DNA from: Paguma larvata
Taxonomy: Eukaryota > Chordata > Mammalia > Carnivora > Viverridae
DNA: 64,000 nt
NCBI GenBank assembly: GCA_030068075.1
Contig: CM057831.1
Location: forward strand, 9,214,870 to 9,278,869
Direction: 5' to 3'
The notes beneath the pieces were generated by a model, which was given only the letters and a program-made list of their open reading frames with translations, was not told the origin of the DNA and did no database searches. This document shows, in pieces, positions 53,431 to 64,000 of the stretch. The position numbers were made by a program, and so were the translations under genes. Within the stretch, counting starts at the first letter, position 1; each line of letters starts with the position of its first letter.

Positions 53431-53815
53431 CAGGAGCTGTTACAGCACCAACCAAAAACATAAAGGATTTGAAAATTAATCTACCTGAAAATTCAAGGGA
53501 CCTTTACAAAGAAAAGTTGTAAAACTATTAAAGGGCAGGGCACCTGGACGGCTCAGTTGGTTAAGAGTCCGACTCTTGACTTCAGCTCAGGTCATGAGCC
53601 CACAGTTGCTGAGTTCAAGCCCTGTATCACAGAGCCCACTTGGGATTTTCTCTCTCTGTGTGTCTTTCTCCTCTCTCTTTCTCTCTCAAAATATATAAAA
53701 AAAATTATTAAAGGGTAAAACATAAGACTCTAATAAATAAGTGGAGAAAACTATCCCCAAAGTAATTCATATGCTCAATACAATTCTGAATAAAATTCTG
53801 GCAGGCTTACTAAAT
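53431..53815 (+). mobile_element. L1 ORF2 fragment split by a SINE
   Basis: 'acctttacaaagaaaagttg' before and 'aagtaattcatatgctcaat' after the SINE match the internal ORF2 pattern on the plus strand. The fragment is interrupted at 53536. Confidence 0.65.
53536..53700 (+). mobile_element. CAN-SINE, plus strand, short body, in L1
   Basis: GGGCACCTGGACGGCTCAGT head, short body and CTCTCAAAATATATAAAA end. The body lacks part of the usual mid-region. The TSD AAAACTATTAAAGGG (53521-53535) and AAAATTATTAAAGGG (53701-53715) match at 14 of 15 bases. Confidence 0.94.
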
Positions 53816-54210
53816 ATTAGTTTTTGGTTCATTATGAATGAATTTGCATATCTTTTCTGTGTATCAGTTCTTTGGTTATTTCATTTCCTCTTTAGGGAAT
53901 TACCTATTCCTGTGATCACCTTTCTTAAACGTGTTACTTTACTGAGTTTTCTTGATTGGATGAACACTTTATTAAAATGACAAATATTTTCCTGTCATGT
54001 TTATAGAAAATGCCTCCAAGTTTGTTGATTGCCTTTAAATTCTGCTTATAGTGTTTGGACATCAGGAGTTTACATTTTTATGTGGTTAATGTGTGTGTGT
54101 GTATGATTCCTTTTATTAGTTTTAAGTTAGAAACAAATCATATTTGTTCTAGAGTTTTTTTTTTCATTTAACTTTTACAGTTAACTTCTTAAAAAAAAAA
54201 TTTAGAGGTA
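53816..54210 (-). mobile_element. L1-like AT-rich fragment (probable)
   Basis: 'tgtgtatcagttctttggtt' with 'gaattacctattcctgtgat' is the pattern of reverse-oriented old L1 3' sequence. A short (TG)n run lies near 54091. Diverged, so only probable. Confidence 0.45.
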
Positions 54211-54420
54211 GGTGTGCCTGGGTGGCTCAGTCGGTTAAGTGTCTGACTCTTGATTTCAGCTCAAGTCATGATCTCACGATTTGTGGGTTCAAGCCCCGTA
54301 TTGGGCTCTGCGCTGACAGTGTAGAACCTGCTTGGGATTCTCTTTCTCCCTCTCTCTCTGCCCCTCCCTTGCTCATGCTCTCGCTCTCTCAAAATTAATA
54401 AATAAACATTAAAAAAATGA
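54211..54420 (+). mobile_element. CAN-SINE, plus strand
   Basis: GGTGTGCCTGGGTGGCTCAG head, 'gggttcaagccccgtattgg', 'tgacagtgtagaacctgc', CT tract and AATAAATAAACATTAAAA end. Inserted between L1 pieces. No clean TSD found by eye. Confidence 0.92.
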
Positions 54421-54425
54421 TTTTT

Positions 54426-54730
54426 AAAAACTTGAGATACAAGTGACATCTAGTGTTATGTTAGTTTCAGGTGTATAACATAATGATTTCATATGTGTAT
54501 ATGTTGCAAAATGATCACCTGTTAACATCTGTCACCACACAAAGTTTTTTCCTATGCTGAGAACTTTTAAAATCTACTATCCTAGCAACTTTCAAATATG
54601 CAATAAGGTAGTAGCAAATATACTTGCCATGTCTTACATTAAATCCCCATGACTTACTTATTTTACAACTGAAAGTTTGTACCTTTTGACACCTTTCACC
54701 CATTTGCCCCCTGCCCCCCCCCCCCGCTGT
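54426..54730 (-). mobile_element. L1M 3'-UTR fragment
   Basis: 'ttagtttcaggtgtataaca', 'ataatgatttcatatgtgta', 'caaaatgatcacctgttaac', 'tagcaactttcaaatatgca', 'atccccatgacttacttatt' and 'tgaaagtttgtaccttttga' give the reverse-oriented L1ME/L1M 3' UTR in order, followed by a C run. Confidence 0.85.
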
Positions 54731-55425
54731 TAACCTTGGTATCCATATGAAATGTATCCTCTGATGATACAAACTATGCAGCTGAATGTCTGTCTGTCTT
54801 CCTCTCCCCACCCCCACCAGCTGTAGAATTTTTCCCAGCATCTTTTGTTTGTAACAAAGTGGATAATTTTGTCTTATCTTAACACCTGGCTTCAGGCTTC
54901 CTCTTGGGGAACAACACTCTCTGTGTAGGAGGTCCTCTTGATAAATGTGGGGTAAAAGGTGAGCCCTTTCAAAGCCCGAGGGGACAGCAGCACCAAAACT
55001 TTGGATAAGGGAGAAAGCCACTCTGAATGAGATTCAGAAGGACTTCATGGTTATTCCCATAAAAGAGAAGTGAAAGGGAAGGAAAAGCATGTGGGGAAGG
55101 TGGTGAAAGACCAGCTGGCAGACGGGCAAGACGACGCAGTGGGCCGTGGTCGGTGAAGCGTATTACAGATGAGGTCGCCATATTTGTACCTGAGAAGCTG
55201 ATGCTTGCTGGGGAAACGGAATCTCCTTGCATTTCAGCGGTACAAACCCTCCCTCTGATGCACCCTCCGGCTCAAAACTCTCCCGCGGCTGAATTTTTCC
55301 AGCTGGAATCTCCTAGTAGATTGAATTCTACATGGGAGAACAAAGAGCTATGCAGTTTTCTAAAAGAACAAAGAGGAGGGACATGCCTTATCAGCCACTG
55401 GAAACAGTCCACCCATGGTAACTGT
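54731..55425. other. Low-copy sequence, nothing recognised
   Basis: Minus- and plus-strand frames of 87-168 residues show no domain signature. No repeat family recognised. Confidence 0.4.
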
Positions 55426-55745
55426 TTCGGTCAGGACGGGCAAGACTTTGCTGCAGAAACAAAAACCTCCCGGCACAGTCATTTAACACAGCCAAGGTCG
55501 GCTCCTCACTTACGCTCCACGTCCATCGAAGGTCGCCTGGAGGAGCTGCTCTGCGTGCACAGGCTGACAGCGCCTACCTGACGGGAGCATCGTAGTTTGT
55601 CACAGCAGGGGGAAGGGAACATGAGGCATTACACGCTGGCTCGAAAGCCTCCTTCCCGAAGTGACATGTGTCACTTCTGCTCATATTCCGTTGTCCAAAT
55701 CAAGTCATAGAGTCATGGGGAACTCTAAGTGGACAGGGAAATGCC
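55426..55745. repeat. Probable old interspersed repeat, family unresolved
   Basis: 'cggctcctcacttacgctcc', 'cacgctggctcgaaagcctc' and 'agtgacatgtgtcacttctg' followed by 'caaatcaagtcatag' resemble a widespread mammalian repeat, possibly an LTR of MaLR/MER type. I cannot name it reliably. Confidence 0.4.
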
Positions 55746-55902
55746 ATCCTACCGTTTCCCTGAAAGAGAGGAGAGCTACACTGTTTGCGCACAGTGCTGA
55801 TGACTAGGTCAATCATTTTTCTAAAAAGAAAACCGGAAGGAATAATGCAAGGACTAACAAATGAGTAAAACAGAAGAGAGAACACACCAAAAAGCTCATG
55901 TA

Positions 55903-55921
55903 TGTGTGTGTGTGTGTGTGT
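55903..55921. repeat. (TG)n microsatellite
   Basis: About nine TG units seen directly. Confidence 0.92.
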
Positions 55922-55984
55922 CTATTAGATTGGGAATACGACACAGGTGAAATCATAAAGACGGGGGAAAGGCGGCTTGTTTAG

Positions 55985-56960
55985 TGGGTTCGGCTCACCA
56001 TACAGGTGAAAACCAAGCTTAAACCTCTCCTCCTACTATATTAAAAACTTGAACTCCAGAAAATTAGGGCCCTAAATGTGACCTACGAAACTACAAACCT
56101 AACGGAGAGCATACAAAAAGAATATCTCTGTGACCTTGGTGTGGGAAGACTTCTTTAATAAGACCCCAAAAGGCTCAAACCATCAGGCAAAAAAAGCAAT
56201 GATGCATTTGACTGGAATAAAACTGAGGCTTTCTGTTCCCTGACAAAACCAAACATCATAGTTACTAGGCAGGTGGCCGGGCAGGAGAAGACATTGCAAC
56301 AATCAAAATAGAGAATGCGTGTATATCCAGCAAATATCATATACTTGAACTCCTTCAAATCAACAAGGGGGGAAAAAAAAAGCAGAAACAACCAAGAAGG
56401 GAAAAAATACGACCAGGCAATTCACACACAGGTGAAATAGGCGAAGTCCCTCGCTGTCACAGGCGCGCTGGGAGGTGCGCAACCGCATGGTCACCAGAGA
56501 AACACAAGAACCAGCGGGGCGCCCCTATAAAACCTGGGGACGATTAGAAAAGCAGAGGTCACCAAGTGTTGGAAAAGATGTGGGGAAACTGGGAGCCAGC
56601 GGCGCTGCCAGGGGCGGAGTCGGCTGCGAAAGTAGGCACCAGAGCCATCTGGCACTTCCGGGCGGAAGTGACTGTGGCTGGCACGCCCTCTCCCGGGGGT
56701 GTGCTGCACGGAGACCCACAAACTCCCGCAGAGACTCACAAGAGGACATGCTTGACGTTGTCTATGACAGCACGGAACCGACACGGCCTGGGTGTCTGTC
56801 GCTAGGAAATCAAAGCAACTTTTAGTGGGTGCCTAGGTGAAACACTGTGCACCATCTGGAAGCAGTGACACAGCCGTCTATGCAGTGGCACGAACTAATG
56901 CGAAAAATAGAGCTGAATGGAACAAGTAAGGAACAGACCAAAATATATCTGTAGATGAGA
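55985..56960 (+). mobile_element. Ancient L1M ORF2 3' region
   Basis: 'acatacaaaaag'-type text through 'aaaccatcaggcaaaaaaag', 'actggaataaaactgaggct', 'tatacttgaactccttcaaa' and later 'tcaccaagtgttggaaaaga' plus 'tgtggggaaactgggagcc' follow the C-terminal ORF2 DNA order on the plus strand. Unusually GC-enriched for an L1 in its second half. All frames are broken. Confidence 0.65.
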
Positions 56961-57445
56961 TACGGTAGAGATAGGGAAGTAAGGACGGGGGAGGGGGAGG
57001 CGGAAAGAGATAATAAAGCAAAACAAAATAGGGGCCTTTCACAGATGAGTGGTGACGGTTACCACGTGCTACGGAATACGATGAACTCAGTCCTATGCGT
57101 CTCTCATCCAGCAAATGGCAGGAAGGAGAAAGCAGCCACTCGGAATGACCGCGCTGGCCGGCGGTGCCGCTTCCACGCCTATTCCGTGGGTTGGAATGGC
57201 TTCTCACGCCTTCACCCGCAGGTCCCTGGGCTTGGCCCCTGATGTGGGGCCTGAGGCTCTGTGTTCCTAGCCAGCTCCCGGGTGATACTGGTGCTGCTGT
57301 CCAAGGAGCCATACGCTGAAGGGCGAGGAGTCAGAAAACCGTACCTCCTGCCAGGGAGACCGGGAAAGGTAGTCTAACTCTGGCCCAGGAAGGAGAGGAA
57401 AGAGGTCTGGTAAAGAGCTGGCCAGCGTCTGCCCCACGGTCACAC
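56961..57445. other. Low-copy sequence, nothing recognised
   Basis: Minus-strand frame 56878-57312 has no domain. No repeat or exon recognised. Confidence 0.4.
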
Positions 57446-57449
57446 CCTC

Positions 57450-57660
57450 GCTTTCAGCCAGGCTTCCGGAGCACCTGCACGGAGCCCCTGCCCGTCTCGC
57501 TCCCTGGCTCCTTCCACACAGGGGCTTCCCTGCTACACCATAAGCTCCGTGAGGGCAGGGGTCATGCCTCCACGTGTCCCCCTTCCCCCGACCCCGCACA
57601 CCTAGCTCAATGCCTGGCACATAGCAGAAACTCAATAAACAGTTGTTGATCGTAGACTGG
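57450..57660 (+). mobile_element. L2 LINE 3'-end fragment
   Basis: 'ccataagctccgtgagggca', 'ggggtcatgcctccacgtgt', 'tgcctggcacatagcagaaa' and 'ctcaataaacagttgttga' are a clear plus-strand L2 3' terminus. Confidence 0.8.
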
Positions 57661-58365
57661 ACATTCAAAGTTTTTGAGCACAAAAATGGCTGGTAAGTGT
57701 CAGAATAGGGATCTCACCAGTCACTGGGGAAGAGTGGCTCAGAGCCGGGAGTAAGGTAAGCGTCAGGGGATGCTGGGGTAGACTAGGGGGGCTGGAATGG
57801 AAAGGAAGTCTCCTGTGGGCCTCCACCTGCTACCAACTGCCTGGTCAACGGAATTTCTTTCATCTGCTCCTCCACCCCCCCTTCCTTTTCCCTCCCCCCA
57901 CACCCTCTCCTCCAGCTAAAGTCAGAGAAGACAGTAGGGGCAAGAGCAGCTTGGGCCCCATGGACCAGCCTGAGATTGCTGGGAGCCAGGAGAGGGGGCA
58001 GGAAGCCAGTCCTACAAGTCCACAGTGGGTTAACCAGGTACAGGTGCGGAAGAACATCAGGTTGTCTGGAGGCGAAGCTACCTGCCCCCTCCCCCCACCC
58101 AAAAGCGTCAGGGCAAGACCTGATCTGGGGATGGAGGAGCGTCTCCATTAGTCTCGGGGGCTCTTTCTGCCCTTGTGCCCCCTTCTCCTCTCCTTTCTGA
58201 GCCGTGCCCTCGGTGCTGCTGCTTGGAGAACGGCACTGAAGCGGGAGCCTGTCCAATGGCCGAGTCAACGCATCCGCTTTGATCTCGGTCCCCACACCTG
58301 CCGTAAGAGCCGTGAACCCTCCAAGACACAATTAAATGCCAAGATTCTAGAAGGTTGTAGACACC
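57661..58365. other. Low-copy sequence, nothing recognised
   Basis: Mixed GC-rich sequence with a 182-residue minus-strand frame (57783-58331) that has no domain signature. No repeat recognised. Confidence 0.4.
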
Positions 58366-58640
58366 TTCGTATGATTTGTTTTGTTCCCCTTCCCTAGTGT
58401 TTTTTTCCCCTAAGGGAGCCGAGGAAATAAGCGATTTTAATGGTGATATTTCGCGCTGGTGCGGCGCACGTGCAGGGAAGATTACAAGACACGGTCTTCC
58501 GATGGGACCCGGTCAGCCGGCCTGGGAGGGCGGCTCTCCCGTCTGCCCAGTTCAGTGTGACTTCTTTCCACTTGCATAAACCCAAACTCTCCCAGACCCC
58601 GAGAGCTGGGCACAGAGGAGATGGCACATCTAGAACCTTC
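58366..58640. promoter_or_regulatory. Possible regulatory block (weak)
   Basis: 'gagccgaggaaataagcgat', 'ttttaatggtgatatttcgc' and 'gcggcgcacgtgcaggg' mix AT- and CpG-containing unique sequence with an E-box (CACGTG). Low confidence. Confidence 0.28.
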
Positions 58641-59090
58641 TTCAGATTTTCCAGTCGTCACCTGGGATTCGGGCAACAGGGAAAAGACGGTCTTTATAAT
58701 GCCTGAGGCATTGGGGAGGCAGGTCTGGACCTGGGGTGGGAGTAGGTCTGTGGCCCATCAGCTAGCCCAACCCTGAGGCTGCAGGCTCCCGCGGCCCCCA
58801 GGCTGAGAGTGTCCAGCGCCCCGCCGGGGAGCCCCGTTCCCAACCCCAGACTGACCTCTCCTGGCCAGACCCTGCCAAGCAGCTTGGAAAAAAGAAAGGA
58901 TGAGGAGTCATCCGTGTGCTCATTGTTTTCTTACCACCTTCCCCCCAAAGAGAGGGAAGAAAGGGGACAAAGAGGAAATCAGAAGGAGTAAGTTGGCCCT
59001 CCCACCCTCCAGCCTCCCCCCTCTCCCCCAGACTCCCAGCTGTCGGCCTAAAATCACAAAGCCTTTTCGCTCAAAACCCAGAGAAAAAAA

Positions 59091-59109
59091 AAGAGAGAGA
59101 GAGAGAGAG
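59091..59109. repeat. (GA)n microsatellite
   Basis: About nine GA units within a purine-rich stretch that continues to about 59135. Confidence 0.9.
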
Positions 59110-59149
59110 GAAAGCGAAGGGAAGAGAAGAAGCAGCAGCGAATTTCAAA

Positions 59150-59345
59150 AGGAGGGCTAATTTGTGCAGAGCCGGACAGCTGCATTAGCATAATGAAATG
59201 TGCACAGGATGTTTGGCTCATGTATTTTTTAGAAGGTTTAACTTTAATTTTATTTAGCCTAAGAAGGGCATGTCACTCAAACTCCGCTGGTCATTTATAA
59301 AAATATTTCAATTGTGTTTCCAAGGAGCTGTCTTTCTGGCCTAAG
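59150..59345. promoter_or_regulatory. Candidate conserved non-coding element
   Basis: AT-rich unique block: 'gcattagcataatgaaatgt', 'ggtttaactttaattttatt', 'ctggtcatttataaaaatat' and 'ttcaattgtgtttccaagga'. Homeodomain- and MEF2-like words are frequent and no repeat signature is seen. Confidence 0.42.
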
Positions 59346-60590
59346 TGGCTGGTGCCGGAGGTTGTGAATGCTAATGCAGAGGTCGGGAGACCGATGGGGA
59401 GAGGGAGAGCAGGGGAGAAAGGACTGGGAGGGGTGGGGACACCAAGAAAGAGACACCGAAGACACAAAGAAGAACGGACAAGCAGGAAGACAAAGAAAGA
59501 AAGAGTTGGAGTGGGACAAGGCCCGGGTCCCCACAGCAGGTGTGGAGACAGGCGTTCCTAGTGGACCACACCTCGTTCATGCAAGTTGGCCCAGCTCTCT
59601 CAACCTATGGTGTTAAGGTTTGTTGGGAGCATTGCTACTCTCATCTCAAATTTTAAAAAAGGGAAGAAACTATTTGCAAGAAGGGCACTCGAGGACCACC
59701 CCTGGGTCCTGCACTGGAGGTGGTTTCTCCCAGCTGTAATTCTGAACGTTAATGAAGGCACTTGACTGTGGGCTGTTTGCATCGGAGACGGGCAAGGGAG
59801 GGCTGAGCTGAGCGGCGTTGTTACACTTCTTTCCTATGGCCGTTCAGGCAACAATTACCCTTGAACTCCCCTCCCTCGTTACCACACAAACACCCCAGCC
59901 TCCTAAATAAAGTGCTCTCAGACTTTTCACAGCCCACGGAGGAGATGAGGAGTGGGGAGGAAGGGGAAGCTGTGTGTGCAGAATATCCTTCTCTCTCCAC
60001 CACTGGCTTCAACGTTCTTCAGAGAGACAGACTTGAGAGTCTCAGACCTAAGCCAATCTCCAATTCCCTGATGTGGAAACTGAGAGCGAGGGGAGGGAGG
60101 AAATCCATCCCGGAGGCGGCCAGGCCCTCGGGTTAGAGCGCTGGAGGTCACACCTTGCTGCTCCCCACCTCCCCTCACCAGCGTGCTGCCCAAAGCCTGG
60201 GCTCCCTCTGCCTCCCCTCCTGGTCTCAAGGACTGGAAACGAGATCCCCAGCAACCTGCTCAGGAAACGCCCACTGTACACCTCCTTGCAGGCTTTGTCA
60301 GGTTGTCTAATCTGAGTGTTCACAACCCTCCCCTGGATCTGCAGACACAGCCTGGGGACCAAGCATTCTGGCCTGGGGACCCCTCCAATGGTCTCTGTCT
60401 TGGAGATCACAACGGCTGGTCAGGAATGTGGAGCAGGCACATATACTAGAACCCTCCCCTCAGGAAGCACCCCAGTCCCTACTGCAGAAAAATAACAGTT
60501 ACACACACAGCCCAGGTACTCTGGGGCTGGAGCCCAATTCCCAAAGCTCCTGGAGGTGGCAGGGGGTGCAGGGTACAGAGGACGGCCTGA
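59346..60590. other. Low-copy sequence, nothing recognised
   Basis: Mixed sequence, purine-rich at 59390-59520. No exon, named repeat or RNA gene recognised. Confidence 0.4.
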
Positions 60591-60594
60591 GAGG

Positions 60595-60765
60595 CAGGGG
60601 ATTCAGAGTTGGGCCGTCTGGGTTCAGATTTGCTTGAAATAACCACTTGAACAAGTCACCTAACCTCTCGGACCCTCCATTCCTTCATCTGTAAAGACTA
60701 TCTCCCTATCAGATTACCACGAGGCTGTGACATTGTGCATGATGACATGTGGTGGTAACAGGGTT
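60595..60765 (-). mobile_element. MIR SINE fragment
   Basis: 'gtctgggttcagatttgctt', 'cacttgaacaagtcacctaa', 'cctctcggaccctccattcc' and 'ttcatctgtaaagactatct' make a near-full minus-strand MIR. Confidence 0.78.
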
Positions 60766-61040
60766 TGAGGGACTTTCCACCGGGCACTCAATGGAAAGGC
60801 CCAAGGGCAAAGCCGCTACACTTGTCCTGGGCACCTCCGGAGGCAGAGAGAGTGGGGAGAGCAGGACCAGCTCCCGCCCTGGAAGACTGCCTCATAATAA
60901 CGACCACTGACACTTCTCATGGTGTCGGTCCTTGTCATTAACAAAAGAAGTGGACAAAGAGTGGGGACTCAGACACTGCTGGGAAGCAGAAGAGGTAGAA
61001 ACAATCTAATGTAAAAGTCTCCTAATACTTTCTTTTTCTT

Positions 61041-61254
61041 GTGTTTTTTTAAACGTTTATTTATTTCTGAGAGAGAGAAAGACAGAGTACGAGCAGGGGA
61101 GGGGCAGAGAGAGAGGGAGACACAGAATCCAAAGCAGGCTCCAGGCCCCAAGCTGTCAGCAGGGGCCCGACGCAGGGCTCGAACTCAGGAACTGCGAGAT
61201 CCTGACCTGAGCTGAAGTCGGCCGCCTAACCGACTGAGCCACCCAGGTGTCCCT
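61041..61254 (-). mobile_element. CAN-SINE (felid type), minus strand
   Basis: TTTTTTTAAACGTTTATTTA start, GA tract, 'gacgcagggctcgaactcag' and head ending 'gagccacccaggtgtccc'. No clear TSD was found. Confidence 0.93.
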
Positions 61255-61539
61255 ACTCTCTGAGTGCTTTCATTCAAAGGTAGAAGTCTAAGGTTCAGAA
61301 CGGGGCGCTAACAGCCAGCCATAGGTCATATAGCTGGTCTATGCAGAGCCAAGACCTGAACCCACCTCCCCAGGTCCTGGTTTCCTCTCCCCTCGGATGA
61401 TAAGACTTAACAGCTTCTGGTGTGTGAAGCTCCCCACCCCTTCCCACCACCCACCCCCCAACACACACACACACCAGCCGGGGGCCAGAAAGGGCTCGAG
61501 TGGGCTTCCAGCACACCGGCTCCCAACACGCAGATGGAG

Positions 61540-62235
61540 GAGGCAGCCTGCCGAGGTGAGACCGGGGTGGGAGAAGCGCCAGAGGAGGGGGCCTACGCTG
61601 GCCGCCGCAGCCCCTCGGGAGACGCCTGCATATGGCCAGGCGGGCCTGGCAGCCGCGCACACTAATCCTGCTGTCAGCCAGGCCGGGCGCCGGATTAGGA
61701 AATGTCACGTTTCAAAGGAAATTATTTCCATTTTCTCTCCAGGAAAGGAAAAGGCAGAAAGACAAGTAAACTCCCAGGGTCGTGTGTTGGGAGACAGGCC
61801 GGCATATGGACCTTAGACAGGCGCCCCCTCTCCTCCTCCTCCGGCCCCTCTGCGGACGCCCAGAAGTGACAGCCATCGCCTAGCTGAGTTCATCCCAGCC
61901 AAGGACAAATGGATTTCACAGTTTATCAAGGGAGGAAGGGGCGTGTCACGGACTCATCAACCGTGACCCACCTCTGGTCCCTGCTTTCCCGCCCCGTCTC
62001 AGCCGCAGCTCCTGGGCCAGAGCTCCCTCACGGGGCTGGCTGCCGGGCCCTGCCTCCCGGGATGTTCGAGGCTAAGAGAGATGTCACCCTTGATCTTCTG
62101 CCTCTGTGCTGTGCGGTGCCTGCCAGGACCTCTGCCCCGCCCCCTGGCCCTGAGGCCCCGCCCCCTGGCCCTGAGACCCCGCCTGTTATCTGGGGCTCTC
62201 CCGTCCGCAGGCAAGACAAAACCCCAGGACGGGGG
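61540..62235. promoter_or_regulatory. GC-rich / CpG-containing block with repeated GC boxes
   Basis: CpG is raised at 61545-61695 ('gccgccgcagcccctcggg', 'gccgggcgccggattagg'). At 62134-62175 the 21-bp-spaced GC-box pair GCCCCGCCCCCTGGCCCTGA occurs twice. These could be Sp1-type sites in a promoter or orphan CpG island. No exon or transcript evidence. Confidence 0.42.
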
Positions 62236-62352
62236 AATGAAATAATACACGCTCCCTCTCTAGATTTCTCTGTCTGCTATTACTATTCTGCTTCTCTACC
62301 TTCTGCAGCCTCGTCTGAGACAATAATAAACACTTCTCATCCTCACCGCCCC

Positions 62353-62710
62353 TGAAAATCACGGGGCTTCTTAATTACAAAAGTAATGTCACAATATTAG
62401 CAATTAATTAATTCTAATCTGGCCCGGAAGAGAGGTCGGGCGTACAATTGCCCCGTCCGCCTCTGGGGCCGAGGACCACCCCAGCGGATACTGTGATTGA
62501 AATATATTTGTATGGAGTCATTAGATACTATCTGCAATCAATCCATTACCATAAACTTAAGCTTCCACGTTCTTTCATATTAAATGAATTTTCATATCAC
62601 ATTTCCCAATAAGCACTGCCTCAAGTCAACCCTTATTTATCTAATAACGCCATGCAAATATTTTATTATATTTCAATGAAATGTGTCGAAAACTATTACC
62701 TTGTGCTGCC
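62353..62710. promoter_or_regulatory. Candidate conserved non-coding element (large)
   Basis: About 350 bp of mostly AT-rich unique sequence following the GC-rich block: 'ttaattacaaaagtaatgtc', 'agcaattaattaattctaat', 'ttgaaatatatttgtatgga', 'atctgcaatcaatccattac', 'catattaaatgaattttcat' and 'gccatgcaaatattttatta'. The last includes a perfect octamer (ATGCAAAT at 62652-62659). Many TAATTA/ATTA cores. Best enhancer-like candidate in the window. Confidence 0.52.
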
Positions 62711-63102
62711 TTTGGGGTGGGGAGGGAGCAGCGCTGAGTGGGAGGCGGGGAGACTTCCCTCAGCCGCTGCTCAGGGAGAAAGCAGACCGGTCCCCTCCCC
62801 AACACCCACTTTCATTCCTCCCTCCGCACTCCAGGCCACCAGCCCCTTCAGGGAGGTAGGTCTGCTAGTAAAGTGTTTCTTAGCCCCAGACAAATTGAGG
62901 ACTTGCAGGGCAAATTGAAGTCCCTCAAGGAGAGAGAGGGGACCCCTCCTCAGTTCCAATAGCCCTCTGCCCTACCATCCAGCCTTGGCCCGAGACCAGT
63001 GCTGGAAGGTTGTCGGGAAGACACACAGAGCCCCATGCTCTCGTGGTCCCATGCTTTGTTAACTCGTCTGCTGTCACCATGTTGAAATTCTCAATCATTT
63101 TT
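62711..63102. other. Low-copy sequence, nothing recognised
   Basis: Mixed sequence with short frames and no recognisable exon or repeat. Confidence 0.4.
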
Positions 63103-63315
63103 TTAAAAATTTTTAATGCTTATTTTTGAAAGAGAAAGAGAGAGAGAAAGAGAGCACACGTGGGGGAGGAGCAGAGAAAGAAGGAGACACTGAATCAGAA
63201 GCAGGCTCCAGAGTCTGAGCTGTCAGCACAGACGCAGGGCTCAAACTCACGGACCGTGAGATCATGACCTGAGCTGAAGTCGGACGCTTCACCGACTGAG
63301 CCACCCAGGCGCCCC
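63103..63315 (-). mobile_element. CAN-SINE (felid type), minus strand, 20-bp TSD
   Basis: 'ttttaatgcttatttttgaa' start, GA tract, 'gacgcagggctcaaactcac' and head ending 'gccacccaggcgccc'. The TSD TGAAATTCTCAATCATTTTT (63083-63102) and TGAAATTCTCAATTATTTTT (63316-63335) match at 19 of 20 bases. Confidence 0.95.
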
Positions 63316-63335
63316 TGAAATTCTCAATTATTTTT

Positions 63336-64000
63336 GAAGTAGTGGCTCCACCTGCTCATTTTACACCGAGGGGTGTCACAAATGACGTAGCTGGTCCTCC
63401 TGTCCAGGACACACATTCATTCCACCAAGACTGGTTTTTGTACTTCTCAGACGCGCTGCCCACTCTGGGCCGCTCAGCCAGACCTCTGTGGTTGAAAGAT
63501 GCCCTTCCTGGGCCTGCCTTTTCTGCCTGTCCAGGCTCCCTGACACGGACCTCTCCCAGAGGTCCTGGCATCGTGCGAACGAGGACCCAGATGCTTGGGC
63601 CAAAAGCCCCACCCCCAACACGCAGAGAGTACACACCGGCTCCCAGATCCGGGACCCCAGGGCTGGGATGACTCCCATTGCATTGCTGGGGACACAGTCA
63701 CGAGGCCATTCTGGGCCTGGGGACAGGTGGACCTGGTGACAGTCCTAACAGCATCTGGCTCCAGCCCTGCTCTGTGTCTCCTAGGATCCTGCCTCTGCCC
63801 CACAGTGATCTATGGTTCCCCCCCACTGTGGCTGCCAGAGTCCAGGGTGAGCCTGAACCCCTGTCTCCCCGTCCCTGCTGTTCGCAGTCTTTCTAACCGA
63901 TCTAGAAGGACTGGCCTCTTGGTGACCACAGCTCCCAAATGGCCATTTGGCTTTTTAACTCTAAGTTCCCTTCAGCTGGGAAACACATTTCCCAGGGACT
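63336..64000. other. Low-copy sequence to window end, nothing recognised
   Basis: Mixed GC-rich sequence with overlapping frames on both strands that show no domain. No repeat or exon recognised. Confidence 0.4.

Noticed and set aside
54515..55021. 168-residue minus-strand frame
   Set aside because: Its end lies in an L1 3' UTR and no family is recognised.

Overview
This window looks like nuclear DNA of a cat-family carnivore (Felidae, or at least Feliformia). The diagnostic feature is a set of about sixteen tRNA-Lys-derived Carnivora SINEs (CAN-SINE/SINEC). Most have the felid-type body: a tRNA-like head, a stem with 'GCTCTGTGCTGACAGCTC', a CT-rich tract, then AATAAATAAA and poly(A). Many still have recognisable target-site duplications (TSDs). 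No intact protein-coding gene, rRNA, tRNA gene or CRISPR array can be supported. The open reading frames are short and lie in simple repeats or old transposons, so the window reads as intergenic or deep-intronic sequence. All repeat-family assignments come from recognising consensus phrases, not from a database search.

Layout. 1-2634: L2, MIR and a 300-bp polypyrimidine tract. 2635-8283: an inactivated class I (gammaretrovirus-like) endogenous retrovirus with both LTRs, a 4-bp TSD (CCAC), a tRNA-Glu-type primer-binding site, and decayed gag, pol and env transmembrane remnants. 8284-13700: MIR, SINEs, an MLT1-type LTR, a MER5A-like DNA transposon and L1 3' fragments. 14.9-15.2 kb: an unassigned three-unit tandem repeat. 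16-33 kb: low-copy DNA with L2/MIR, CpG-rich blocks and AT-rich candidate conserved non-coding elements. 33-36 kb: a TGGA/TGGC array, three same-strand SINEs in 750 bp, and a poly(A) tract flanked by its own TSD. 37-43 kb: low-copy DNA, candidate conserved elements, an ATC microsatellite and an MLT1-type LTR. 44.9-50.7 kb: a long decayed L1/HAL1-like region with SINE insertions. 51-57 kb: mixed L1 and SINE DNA and one exon-like segment. 57-64 kb: low-copy DNA with candidate conserved elements, a GC-rich block and two more SINEs.

How the parts relate. The low-copy segments between repeats contain several blocks rich in homeodomain-type (TAATTA), GATA and octamer-like words and lacking repeat signature. 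This is the pattern expected of a cis-regulatory domain near a developmental gene outside the window. That is inference; cross-species alignment would decide it. The features most worth a second look are the provirus with a 23-A run in its env remnant, the poly(A)-only insertion at 35.65 kb, the unassigned tandem repeat at 14.9 kb, the exon-like segment at 52.9 kb, the NRF1/CRE cluster followed by a splice donor at 21.35 kb, and the conserved-element candidates.
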